Source of the DNA: SB15 sp964639245
GTDB lineage: Bacteria; Chloroflexota; Anaerolineae; Aggregatilineales; J027
Assembly: GCA_964639245.1 (NCBI GenBank)
Contig: CAZXCU010000020.1
Location: 24,604 to 88,603, forward strand
Length of the DNA stretch: 64,000 nucleotides
Direction of reading: 5' to 3'
Shown here: one piece after another, positions 57,453-64,000 of the stretch
Position numbering within the stretch: the stretch's first letter is position 1
Layout of the letters: the number at the start of each line of letters is the position of its first letter
Notes under the pieces: generated by a model
The model's input: the letters and a program-made list of their open reading frames with translations, nothing else
Databases searched by the model: none
What the model was told of the DNA's origin: nothing
Made by a program: the position numbers and the translations under genes

Positions 57453-58451
57453 ATGCTCACCATCAAGCTCAATGGGGAAAATCCGGTCAGCACCCGTTTT
57501 GTCATTAGCCCAATCTGGGAAGTCATGACCAGTTACAGTTTGTATACGCTCAATCATGATCGTTTTCCGATGTATCAGGAATGGTTGGTGGAAACAGAAA
57601 AAAATATTGGCGGGATGGAATTCCCCTATTTTTCGGCGTTGTTCCACTGTCAACGTTTCATCCCGGACTTTTTAACACCGCCCACCACCAAAACCCTGAC
57701 CAATATCTATGATGAAATTGAGGCTATTCGGAACACGCCCCATCATGTTATTCGGCGCGATATGGCGCAAATCGAAGCGCTGGAAGGACAAAATCTTTCC
57801 CCGCAAGTGAAAAGACTGTTGGGAGAGTACGTCGAAACTCCTGAGCTAGCGCTTGAACGTTTGGTGCAAGAAATTGAACTCTACTGGCAGATGGCACTGG
57901 CGCGAGATTGGCCGCGAATGCAGGAAATTCTGGAAGGCGATATTTTGTATCGCGCCAAGCAATTGGCTTTAGGCGGGGCAGAAACTGTTTTTTCTGACCT
58001 TCACCCGCGTATCCATTATGAAAACGCCACGGTTCATATCGAGAAAAAGCATCCCGACGATTTCCCGATGGCTGTGGAAAAAGAGATGGTGGTACTTATC
58101 CCGCTTATTTTTTCCTGTTTTTCGCCGTTTACTCTCATTGCGCCAGAATGGTTCCCTACCCTCTCCTATCAACCGCGTGGGTGGGGTATGTGGCGGTCAT
58201 CTGAAGTTTTGCCGCCGAATGATGCGCTTGAACTCACGGTGGGGGTGGGACGCGCCAAAATGCTCCAATCACTTGCTACGCCTGCCAGCACAGGCGAACT
58301 TGCCCATCGGCTGAATATTACGGCAGGCGCAGTTTCTCAACATGTGGCACGGATGACTCAAGCGGGATTGATTACTTCCATACAAAACGGCAAACGGGTG
58401 TATCACCAGCTTACCCAGCGCGGGGAACTGCTGTTAAGCCTGTTTGAGTAA
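57453..58451 (+). CDS. ArsR-type transcriptional regulator with DUF5937-like N-terminal domain
   Basis: A 332-aa protein. The N-terminal 240 residues match the DUF5937 type: a short start VSTRFVISPIWEVMTSYSLY, a helical middle, and VVLIPLIFSCFSPFTLI. The C-terminal winged helix (about 255-325) has GRAKMLQSLATPASTGELAHR, then AGAVSQHVARMTQAGLITS and KRVYHQLTQRGELL, the ArsR-like DNA-binding part. No metal-binding cysteine pair is seen, so the signal is unknown. The palindrome upstream may be its own operator. It overlaps the convergent HAD gene by 18 bases. Confidence 0.88.
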   Translation: MLTIKLNGENPVSTRFVISPIWEVMTSYSLYTLNHDRFPMYQEWLVETEKNIGGMEFPYFSALFHCQRFIPDFLTPPTTKTLTNIYDEIEAIRNTPHHVIRRDMAQIEALEGQNLSPQVKRLLGEYVETPELALERLVQEIELYWQMALARDWPRMQEILEGDILYRAKQLALGGAETVFSDLHPRIHYENATVHIEKKHPDDFPMAVEKEMVVLIPLIFSCFSPFTLIAPEWFPTLSYQPRGWGMWRSSEVLPPNDALELTVGVGRAKMLQSLATPASTGELAHRLNITAGAVSQHVARMTQAGLITSIQNGKRVYHQLTQRGELLLSLFE

Positions 58452-59108
58452 AATTGGCAAGAGTTCGCGCAAATTTTCAATTTGATAATCGGGGTGTGGA
58501 TGTTCGTCAGGCCACGCATGACTGCCGATCATCCATATTCCTTTCATCCCCATGGATCTTGCGCCAAGCATATCATTGAGGGGATGGTCGCCTACAAACC
58601 ATGTTTTTTCGGGGGCTATCCCAAGCGCATCCAACGCCTTCTCAAAAATCTGCCGATTTGGTTTTCGCACCCCCACCCTTTCAGAAACAAGCACCGTTTG
58701 CATGTAGGGACGGAGTTTGAGCGTATCGACGGTTAAATTTTGCGGGTCAGTTCGTCCATTGGTCACAATCCCCATCACAAAACCCGCTTGTTTAAGCGAG
58801 TCTAAGGTTTCGTAAAGATGTGCTTTGGGGAGCGTGCAGGTGGATAACACCGCGTACCAGTAATCCCACAATTCTTGAAAGGATGGCGGTTGTTTCCATG
58901 CAATTTCATGCTGCATGATGGAAAAGCGTTTTTCCGGCGGGCAATATCCCCCACCATCTGCCCGTATCATGACCTCATGCAGCGTATCAAACGACATTTC
59001 GCCCAATTGGTCGGCAAAATGTTGGGAAAAACGCAGGGTAAATTGTATTAAGGAAGCCGGTCTATCCGTCAGCGTATCGTCCAAATCAAACAAAATCCCC
59101 TGCGTCAT
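58434..59108 (-). CDS. HAD-superfamily hydrolase
   Basis: A 224-aa haloacid-dehalogenase-like protein. Motif I is FDLDDTLTD (Asp8 and Asp10 region), motif II is IVTNG, motif III is VGVRKPNRQIFEKAL, and motif IV is FVGDHPLNDMLGA. The cap is helical, as in the YjjG/PGP-like group. It probably dephosphorylates a small phosphate metabolite. The substrate is unknown. It lies 9 bases after the aldehyde dehydrogenase gene and is probably co-transcribed with it. Confidence 0.9.
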   Translation of the reverse strand: MTQGILFDLDDTLTDRPASLIQFTLRFSQHFADQLGEMSFDTLHEVMIRADGGGYCPPEKRFSIMQHEIAWKQPPSFQELWDYWYAVLSTCTLPKAHLYETLDSLKQAGFVMGIVTNGRTDPQNLTVDTLKLRPYMQTVLVSERVGVRKPNRQIFEKALDALGIAPEKTWFVGDHPLNDMLGARSMGMKGIWMIGSHAWPDEHPHPDYQIENLRELLPILLKQA

Positions 59109-59117
59109 ATGAATTTC

Positions 59118-60536
59118 CTAATCCAGATGCAGCACCAGCAGGCGAATCTCAGTCATATCCTCAATCGTATATTTCACCCCTTCGCGTCCCACCCCGGAGG
59201 CTTTAATCCCCCCATAGGGCATATGGTCAACGCGGAAAGTCGAAACGTTATTGACCTGCAAGCCGCCTACATCAATCCGTTCCCACGCATCCATAATCCG
59301 CCGCATATCATTGGTGAACAAGCCCGCCTGCAAACCATAGGGGGTATCGTTCATGATATGCACCGCCTCATCCCATGTTTCATAGGGAACAAGCGTCACC
59401 ACCGGCGCGAAGATTTCCTCGCAGCGCACTTTCATTTCGCTTTGCGTTTCTGTCAATACAATTGGCGAGAGCATCGCGCCTTGCCGTTTTCCTTCGATAA
59501 GTGCCTGTGCGCCCATCTCCAACGCTTCATTCACCCAAGACTCAGCGCGTTCTGCATCGCGTTCCCGAATCATCGGGCCAATATCCGTATCGGCATGACG
59601 CGGGTCGCCGACTTTAAGCGCTTTGACCGCCGGAATGAACTGGTCGCAAAAATCCTCATAAATCGGACGATGCAGCAAAATGCGCTGTACCGAAATGCAG
59701 TTCTGCCCCGCGTTGGCAAACCCCCCCGTGACGGTATGTTTGATGGCTAAATTTAAATCGGCATCTTCGTGGACAATTGCGCCCGCGTTACCGCCCAATT
59801 CAAGCGCTACTTTTTTCTGTCCGGCACGCGCTTTGAGCATCCACCCCACCGACGAACTGCCCGTAAAGCTCAACATGGCAATACGCGGGTCAGAGACCAT
59901 TTTTCCAGCCTTGTCCCCAAAACATTGCACCAGTTGCACCGCTTCAGGGGGATAGCCCGCTTCTAAAATCAATTCGACCAGTCGTACCGAGGACAATGGC
60001 GTTTTTTCGGCGGGTTTTAGAATAAACGGATTCCCCACCGCCATCGCCGGGCCAATTTTATGGCACGCCAGATTGATCGGATAGTTAAAGGGGGTAATTG
60101 CCAGCACCGTGCCAATCGGCATTCGTTTGGTAAAGCCCTGTTTATTTTCTCCGGCAGGAGTCCAGTCAATCGAAAAAACTTCCCCGCCGACTCGCTTGGC
60201 TTCTTCACTGGAGACCAGAATCGTTTGCATGGCACGGGTGATTTCGCCAACGGCGGTTTTACGATTTTTCCCGCTTTCGATAATCATCAAATCCACAAAT
60301 TCATCAAAATTTTTCTGCATGAGTTGGTGTAAATTGCGGAGAATTTCGCTGCGTTTGTGGCTAGGTAATTTACGGGTTACTTGAAAAGCCTGCTGAGCGC
60401 TCACAATCGCTTCTTCAATATCATTATCCGTAGCAAGGTAAACACTACCGGAAACGCTGTTATCATAGGGAAAAATGACTTCCAGAACTTCATCACTGGA
60501 ACGCCACTCGCCAGCAACAAAAAATTTTTCAGGCAT
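59118..60536 (-). CDS. Aldehyde dehydrogenase
   Basis: A 472-aa NAD(P)-dependent enzyme. The nucleotide fold carries ITPFNYPINLACHKIGPAM and LSFTGSSSVGW. The general base Glu246 is in VALELGGNAG, and the catalytic Cys280 is in GQNCISVQ. Late blocks EIFAPVVTLVPY and PYGGIKASGVGREG are family-typical. Subfamily features (KPAEKTPLS, then SGVGREG) resemble lactaldehyde or phosphonoacetaldehyde dehydrogenases, but the substrate is not certain. AAAGGA is upstream of the ATG. A HAD gene follows. Confidence 0.94.
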   Translation of the reverse strand: MPEKFFVAGEWRSSDEVLEVIFPYDNSVSGSVYLATDNDIEEAIVSAQQAFQVTRKLPSHKRSEILRNLHQLMQKNFDEFVDLMIIESGKNRKTAVGEITRAMQTILVSSEEAKRVGGEVFSIDWTPAGENKQGFTKRMPIGTVLAITPFNYPINLACHKIGPAMAVGNPFILKPAEKTPLSSVRLVELILEAGYPPEAVQLVQCFGDKAGKMVSDPRIAMLSFTGSSSVGWMLKARAGQKKVALELGGNAGAIVHEDADLNLAIKHTVTGGFANAGQNCISVQRILLHRPIYEDFCDQFIPAVKALKVGDPRHADTDIGPMIRERDAERAESWVNEALEMGAQALIEGKRQGAMLSPIVLTETQSEMKVRCEEIFAPVVTLVPYETWDEAVHIMNDTPYGLQAGLFTNDMRRIMDAWERIDVGGLQVNNVSTFRVDHMPYGGIKASGVGREGVKYTIEDMTEIRLLVLHLD

Positions 60537-60605
60537 AACGGTACAATCCTTTAAAATGACCTTTTGATGTCCCTAGTTTTAACACTTTTAGCGGCAGATT
60601 ATCCA

Positions 60606-61064
60606 CTATTCCTCAGCCGCTTGGTCTGGCACATGGGTTTCATAAACAATCATAGGGATGGGAATAAACACCAGCAATTCTTCTAACAGAGTTTTAAGGG
60701 CAGGCCATTCCAATTCATCCCCCATGGGGGCAATCGCCAAACTGCTTAGATTTTCGCGTTGCCACTCCAGACGAAGTTGGGTTAAAACCTGCTCCAGATA
60801 ACGCAGTTTGATAATCCCCCGTGCCGAATCGCGCAGCACCGCCCCCACCAACCAAGGGGTCGATTCACGGAAAAAATAAAGCTGCCCCGGGACGAGTTTT
60901 TGATTGCGGGCAAGACGGCGCAGGTCGCTGTAAAAAACTGGGTACACATCGCGTAGATGGGTTTCTAGCGGGTCAACCCCCACTTGGCCTTTGGCGTTCA
61001 CCGCCAGCAAAATCGCTTGAGCGCGGGTTAAGCTGACATCCCCTTGCACAAATTGAAAAGCCAT
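60606..61064 (-). CDS. Possible macro-domain-like protein
   Basis: A 152-aa soluble protein. MAFQFVQGDVSLTRAQAILLAVN at the start resembles the first strand and GD-x-x loop of macro domains, and LAIAPMGDELEWPALKTLLE near the end resembles the second loop and following helix of that fold. The usual glycine-rich ADP-ribose loops are degenerate, so the ligand may differ. ATG 61064 is preferred over 61073, which has no room for a ribosome site. It lies just downstream of the rplA terminator. Confidence 0.55.
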   Translation of the reverse strand: MAFQFVQGDVSLTRAQAILLAVNAKGQVGVDPLETHLRDVYPVFYSDLRRLARNQKLVPGQLYFFRESTPWLVGAVLRDSARGIIKLRYLEQVLTQLRLEWQRENLSSLAIAPMGDELEWPALKTLLEELLVFIPIPMIVYETHVPDQAAEE

Positions 61065-61090
61065 CTCTCTCATCCCTTAACAAGCATAAC

Positions 61091-61124
61091 AAAAAAGGGC
61101 GATTCCTACAGGAAACACCCTTTT
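61091..61124 (-). terminator. Intrinsic terminator after rplA
   Basis: An imperfect stem (AAAAGGG at 61093-61099 pairing with CCCTTTT at 61118-61124, and inner TTCC/GGAA around TACA) followed on the minus strand by a T-run (61096-61091). It begins about 23 bases after the rplA stop. Confidence 0.75.
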
Positions 61125-61146
61125 CAAAGTCAGAATGCAAATGGGT

Positions 61147-61848
61147 TTAGGCCAGCGTTTCTGCGGCACTCACATCAATCCGAATACCGGGGGTCATGGT
61201 CGAGGTCAAGACAATCCGTTTGATGTATTTGCCTTTGGCGGCTGAGGGTTTTGCCCGCATGATCGCTTCCAAAAGGGTGTGCAGATTACCGAGAATTTTT
61301 TCATCATCAAAACTGGTTTTGCCCAGAGGAGCATGAATATTGCCCGTTTTATCATTACGGAATTCGATACGCCCTGCCCGTGCTTCTTGGATGGCACGCG
61401 GAATATCTTCGGCAGGAACAACGGTGCCGGCTTTGGGATTGGGCATCAAGCCACGGCGACCCAAAACTTTCCCCAAACGGCTGACTTTCTTCATCATGTC
61501 CGGGGTTGCCAGCGCCACATCAAATTCGACCCAGCCTTCGGTGTTGATGCGGTTAATGACTTCATCATCCCCGATGATGTCTGCCCCGCCGTCACGCGCA
61601 ATCTGGACACCTTCGCCTTCCACAAAGACCAGCACACGCACCGTTTTACCCAACCCGTGCGGCAATACAACGGAATTACGGACTTGCTGGTCACTGTGAC
61701 GGGGATCAATCCCCAAACGGAGGTGAAGTTCAACGGTTTCATCAAACTTGCTGAATTTAATTTGCTTCAACAGTTTGACAGCTTCCTCTGGTGTATAGTC
61801 TTTTGCGCGGTCTACTTGTGCCAGCGCGGAATCGTATTTTTTACCCAT
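61147..61848 (-). CDS. rplA: Ribosomal protein uL1
   Basis: A 233-aa large-subunit protein of the L1 stalk. It starts MGKKYDSALAQVDRAKDYTP. SKFDETVELHLRLGIDPRHSDQ, VLPHGLGKTVRVLVF and the RNA-binding block GRRGLMPNPKAGTVV are present. Length is normal. AGGAGA stands 7-8 bases before ATG 61848; a longer frame to 61890 lacks support. It is the last gene of the operon. The usual rplJ and rplL do not follow. Confidence 0.97.
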   Translation of the reverse strand: MGKKYDSALAQVDRAKDYTPEEAVKLLKQIKFSKFDETVELHLRLGIDPRHSDQQVRNSVVLPHGLGKTVRVLVFVEGEGVQIARDGGADIIGDDEVINRINTEGWVEFDVALATPDMMKKVSRLGKVLGRRGLMPNPKAGTVVPAEDIPRAIQEARAGRIEFRNDKTGNIHAPLGKTSFDDEKILGNLHTLLEAIMRAKPSAAKGKYIKRIVLTSTMTPGIRIDVSAAETLA

Positions 61849-61905
61849 GTTTTTCTCCTGTGGTCGTGTCGGGTGAAAGCACCCTGCCACTTACCTGATT
61901 GAATG

Positions 61906-62331
61906 TTAGTCTACTACCGTGATGCCCATGTTACGGGCTGTACCTTCGACCTGTTTCATCGCGCCTTCAATATCAATTGCGTTCATGTCCTTGATTTTGA
62001 TTTCCGCGATTTCACGCAGCTGGGTACGGCTGATTTTGCCGACTTTGCTGCTGTGGGGGGTCGCTGAACCCTTGTCCACACCCGCCGCTTTGCGAATCAA
62101 AAATGCGGTAGGCGGACTTTTCAGGATAAATTTAAATGACCCATCGCTGAAAATGGTGATTTCGGCAGGGATAATTTCGCCAATATTCGCGCTGGTGCGG
62201 GCGTTATATTCCTTGCAGAAGCCCATCAAGTTAATCCCGTGCTGCGCCAGCGCCGGCCCAACGGGGGGGGCGGGGTTGGCCTTGCCAGCCGGAAGTTGCA
62301 ACGTGACGACTGCCTTGATTTTCTTTGCCAT
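61906..62331 (-). CDS. rplK: Ribosomal protein uL11
   Basis: A 141-aa protein of the GTPase-associated centre. It starts MAKKIKAVVTLQLPAGKANPAPPVG, then PALAQHGINLMGFCKEYNART, FILKSPPTAFLIRKAAG and GTARNMGITVVD at the end. Length is normal. It begins four bases after the nusG stop and ends 57 bases before rplA. Confidence 0.98.
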   Translation of the reverse strand: MAKKIKAVVTLQLPAGKANPAPPVGPALAQHGINLMGFCKEYNARTSANIGEIIPAEITIFSDGSFKFILKSPPTAFLIRKAAGVDKGSATPHSSKVGKISRTQLREIAEIKIKDMNAIDIEGAMKQVEGTARNMGITVVD

Positions 62332-62335
62332 GTAC

Positions 62336-63016
62336 CTAAACCTTTTCTACTTGCAGGAAGTCCAATTCAACGGGGGTATCTCGCCCGAAGAAAGACACCA
62401 TCACTCTAACTTTGTTGCGTTCTGTATCAATTGCACCGACAGTCCCCGTAAATTCGTTAAAGGGCCCGTCTTTAATTCGCACCGTTTGACCGACCTGATA
62501 ATCCAGTTTGACGCTGGTTGGCGGCGTTTCCATGCGACCTTTGATTTGATTGACTTCTTCCGGGCGCAGGGGCGTTGGTTCGTTGCCCATCCCCACAAAC
62601 CCCGTAACACCCGGCGTATTCCGCACCACATACCACGAATCTTCGTCCATCAACATCTGAACGAGGATATAGCCGGGAAAAACCCGCCGTTCAACGGTGC
62701 GGCGTTTGCCGTCCTTAATTTCAATTTCTTCTTCGGTTGGCACCACGACATCGAAAATTTTGTCTTGCATGTTCATTGTTTCGATGCGCTGCCAGATCGC
62801 GTGGTGAACTTTGTTTTCTTGACCAGAGTAACAATGGACAACATACCAGTTTGCCCCGCTTGGGTCGATCTTTTCCGCATCGGGGTTCAAGACCAGTGCA
62901 ATATCGCCTAACACGGGGTCATCCATAGATTTGCTTTTTTTCGGCGCTTCTTGACTCATTTCAATGGGATCAAGATCAATATCGCGCTCGTCATCATCGT
63001 AATAGTTGCTGCCCAC
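62336..63016 (-). CDS. nusG: Transcription termination/antitermination factor NusG
   Basis: A 226-aa protein with an acidic N-terminal extension of about 55 residues before the NGN domain (ANWYVVHCYSGQENKVHHAI, then RRVFPGYILVQMLMDE and GVTGFVG). The C-terminal KOW domain has VGQTVRIKDGPFNEFTG. NusG couples RNA polymerase to ribosomes and helps Rho. The start is GTG 63016, with GAGG about 12 bases upstream. MSQEAPKK at 62959 is a shorter alternative. Confidence 0.96.
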   Translation of the reverse strand: MGSNYYDDDERDIDLDPIEMSQEAPKKSKSMDDPVLGDIALVLNPDAEKIDPSGANWYVVHCYSGQENKVHHAIWQRIETMNMQDKIFDVVVPTEEEIEIKDGKRRTVERRVFPGYILVQMLMDEDSWYVVRNTPGVTGFVGMGNEPTPLRPEEVNQIKGRMETPPTSVKLDYQVGQTVRIKDGPFNEFTGTVGAIDTERNKVRVMVSFFGRDTPVELDFLQVEKV

Positions 63017-63032
63017 GCTGTTTGTACCTCAA

Positions 63033-63530
63033 CTAGCTTTGTTCTCTGAGAATGAATCGCCAGCTTAACGCCCCACCGATCCCAAAAACAAGTGCCGCAA
63101 TCACCAAATAGACGCGGGCATCTTCCAACCCTTGTTGAAACCACCACCCATAAAAGAAATCAATTGCCCCTAGCACAATCGCCGCCACAATGGTTACAGA
63201 CAGGACAATCGTGGTTAAACGACGGGCTTCCTCGCGGGTAGGCCAAGTCACTTTTTGGACTTCGGACACCACACCCCGGAAATACGTGACCAATCCACCT
63301 AAAACAGGTAGATTTTCACCGCGCCCTTGTGCCGCTTTCATGCGGGCAAGCTCGGCTTCTTCGCGGGTGCGGGTGGCGGTTTCTTTTTTACCGGTTGTCC
63401 CTGTGGTTGCAACCGTACTTTCTTCGACATCTTCCCCCGCCTCACGCTTGCGTTTACGACGTTCGCGTCGGTCTGACAAGGACAAGGAAGATGAAGTTGA
63501 TTCTTCGCGTTCTCTTTTACTCTCGACCAC
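63033..63530 (-). CDS. secE: Preprotein translocase subunit SecE
   Basis: A 165-aa protein. The conserved SecE segment is YFRGVVSEVQKVTWPTREEA (83-102), followed by helix 1 (about 105-128). A second hydrophobic stretch (139-158, RVYLVIAALVFGIGGALSW) follows, whereas most bacterial SecE proteins end after one such helix. The first 75 residues are a charged extension. Start GTG 63530 has AGGAG about 10 bases upstream. It is part of the rpmG-secE-nusG-rplK-rplA run. Confidence 0.92.
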   Translation of the reverse strand: MVESKREREESTSSSLSLSDRRERRKRKREAGEDVEESTVATTGTTGKKETATRTREEAELARMKAAQGRGENLPVLGGLVTYFRGVVSEVQKVTWPTREEARRLTTIVLSVTIVAAIVLGAIDFFYGWWFQQGLEDARVYLVIAALVFGIGGALSWRFILREQS

Positions 63531-63569
63531 TCAAAAATCTCCTGAAATGCCACAACTCAGTGGGCATGT

Positions 63570-63578
63570 AGTATAACA
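63570..63578 (-). promoter_or_regulatory. Extended -10 promoter of the secE-nusG-rplK-rplA operon
   Basis: On the minus strand TGTTATACT (63578-63570), an extended -10 (TG-n-TATACT) with no clear -35. It stands about 40 bases before the secE start, in the 185-base gap after rpmG. No tRNA-Trp gene is seen in that gap. Confidence 0.45.
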
Positions 63579-63715
63579 CATGGGGCAAGCCACTCAGAGA
63601 GGGAATTTTCGCCCGGTGTTATGCACGGTGCTTAACAAAAACAATCCCGCTTTGCATGGAGTCGGGTTGTCTTGCTGATATGAAGTTACACGCGCAGGGA
63701 AAAAACGAAGACTGA

Positions 63716-63886
63716 TTACTTGGTTTCGCGGTGCATGGTATGTTTGCGGCACACCGGGCAGTATTTGTTCAATTCCAAGCGATTTGTGTCGTTTTTCTTA
63801 TTTTTTTCTGTCGTGTAATTACGGGGTTTCGCTGCACATTCGGTACAAGCGAGGTGAATCACCACCCGTGAACCCTTTTTTGCCAT
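63716..63886 (-). CDS. rpmG: Ribosomal protein bL33
   Basis: A 56-aa large-subunit protein: MAKKGSRVVIHLACTECAAK, PRNYTTEKNKKN, LELNKYCPVCRKHTMHRETK. Two CxxC pairs make it the zinc-binding form. It is read on the minus strand from ATG 63886 to TAA at 63716. It lies between tuf and secE, the usual place for rpmG. Confidence 0.96.
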   Translation of the reverse strand: MAKKGSRVVIHLACTECAAKPRNYTTEKNKKNDTNRLELNKYCPVCRKHTMHRETK

Positions 63887-63944
63887 GATACTTTTACCTT
63901 TTTATTCAAGGGTAGGCCGCATTCGACCTACCCCTGCATCGTTC

Positions 63945-64000
63945 CTATTCGAGAATTTCGGTAATAACACCCGCACCGACGGTGAGACCGCCTTCACGAA
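63945..64000 (-). CDS. tuf: Elongation factor Tu, C-terminal end (continues past right edge)
   Basis: The last 17 codons and the stop (TAG at 63947-63945) are visible: REGGLTVGAGVITEILE, the C terminus of EF-Tu, here with Leu where Arg or Lys is usual. EF-Tu delivers aminoacyl-tRNA to the ribosome. The rest of the gene lies outside. A hairpin GGGTAGG/CCTACCC (63910-63916, 63927-63933) lies between tuf and rpmG but is not followed by T on the tuf strand. Confidence 0.9.
   Translation of the reverse strand, partial: REGGLTVGAGVITEILE

Noticed and set aside
63531..63715. A tRNA-Trp gene between rpmG and secE, as in many bacteria
   Set aside because: No cloverleaf could be folded on either strand. 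Only a weak hairpin and an extended -10 box are present.
63910..63933. Terminator of tuf
   Set aside because: The GGGTAGG/CCTACCC stem is good, but on the tuf strand it is followed by A-rich sequence, not T, so it is left as a plain hairpin.

Overview
The window reads as a chromosomal segment of a Gram-variable, non-Proteobacterial bacterium, most likely a member of the Chloroflexota (Anaerolineae-like). This is an inference from gene content and order: an asp23-fakA-fakB-fakB-recG-coaD-(coiled coil)-rpmF-fabD run, dnaG directly upstream of rpoD, many large YfhO-type and other GT-C-like membrane proteins, a DUF3179 protein, RqcH, and the tuf-rpmG-secE-nusG-rplK-rplA run. No marker tree could be run. 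Genes are densely packed. No gene-free stretch exceeds 300 bases; the longest is the roughly 260 bases before crtB.

Layout. 0-10.7 kb: the tail of sqdB, then a minus-strand housekeeping block covering fatty-acid and lipid supply (fabD, fakA with two fakB-type DegV genes), translation (rpmF, rpmB), CoA synthesis (coaD), repair (recG), the stress protein Asp23, and rpe. 10.8-12.8 kb: an ABC exporter pair. 12.8-21.9 kb: four large polytopic proteins in an alternating A-B-A'-B' order, ending in a polyprenyl glycosylphosphotransferase. 21.9-25.3 kb: a minus-strand group with an HD/thymidylate-kinase-like fusion, a ParB/Srx-like protein, a membrane protein and a STAS-like protein. 25.4-31.2 kb: a second overlapping chain of four GT-C-like membrane proteins. 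31.3-35.4 kb: a carotenoid operon (crtB, crtI, carotenoid cleavage oxygenase) behind a promoter that carries 11-bp tandem repeats. 35.4-36.9 kb: tRNA with anticodon CAT, followed by a small island of a truncated IS1595-type transposase and a RhuM-family gene. 37.0-41.2 kb: BON-domain protein, rqcH, a small membrane protein and a secreted GH99-like/SH3 protein. 41.1-43.1 kb: a membrane protein whose proline-rich tail holds perfect 150-bp tandem repeats and a 100-N assembly gap. 43.2-49.8 kb: a nine-gene, overlapping minus-strand operon (RmlD-like, two GT2 enzymes, a degenerate KARI-like protein, an uncharacterised 122-aa protein, GNAT, a glycosidase-like protein, PncC, a small protein). 50-55.3 kb: DUF3179 lipo/secreted protein, then dnaG-rpoD and a small membrane protein. 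55.3-61.1 kb: aminotransferase, molybdenum-carrier-like protein, ArsR-type regulator with an upstream palindrome, HAD hydrolase, aldehyde dehydrogenase and a macro-like protein. 61.1-64 kb: rplA, rplK, nusG, secE, rpmG and the 3' end of tuf.

How the parts may work together. The two membrane-protein chains, the sugar transferase and the nine-gene operon suggest large investment in cell-surface glycans or glycolipids. The fakA/fakB and fabD genes link fatty-acid uptake and synthesis to phospholipids, and sqdB adds sulfolipid capacity. The most unusual content is the nine-gene operon, where a roughly 100-residue module of unknown function appears both at the end of a glycosidase-like protein and as a free-standing protein two genes upstream. 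Also unusual are the HD-kinase fusion with its ParB-like neighbour and the CarH-like operator geometry in front of the carotenoid genes.
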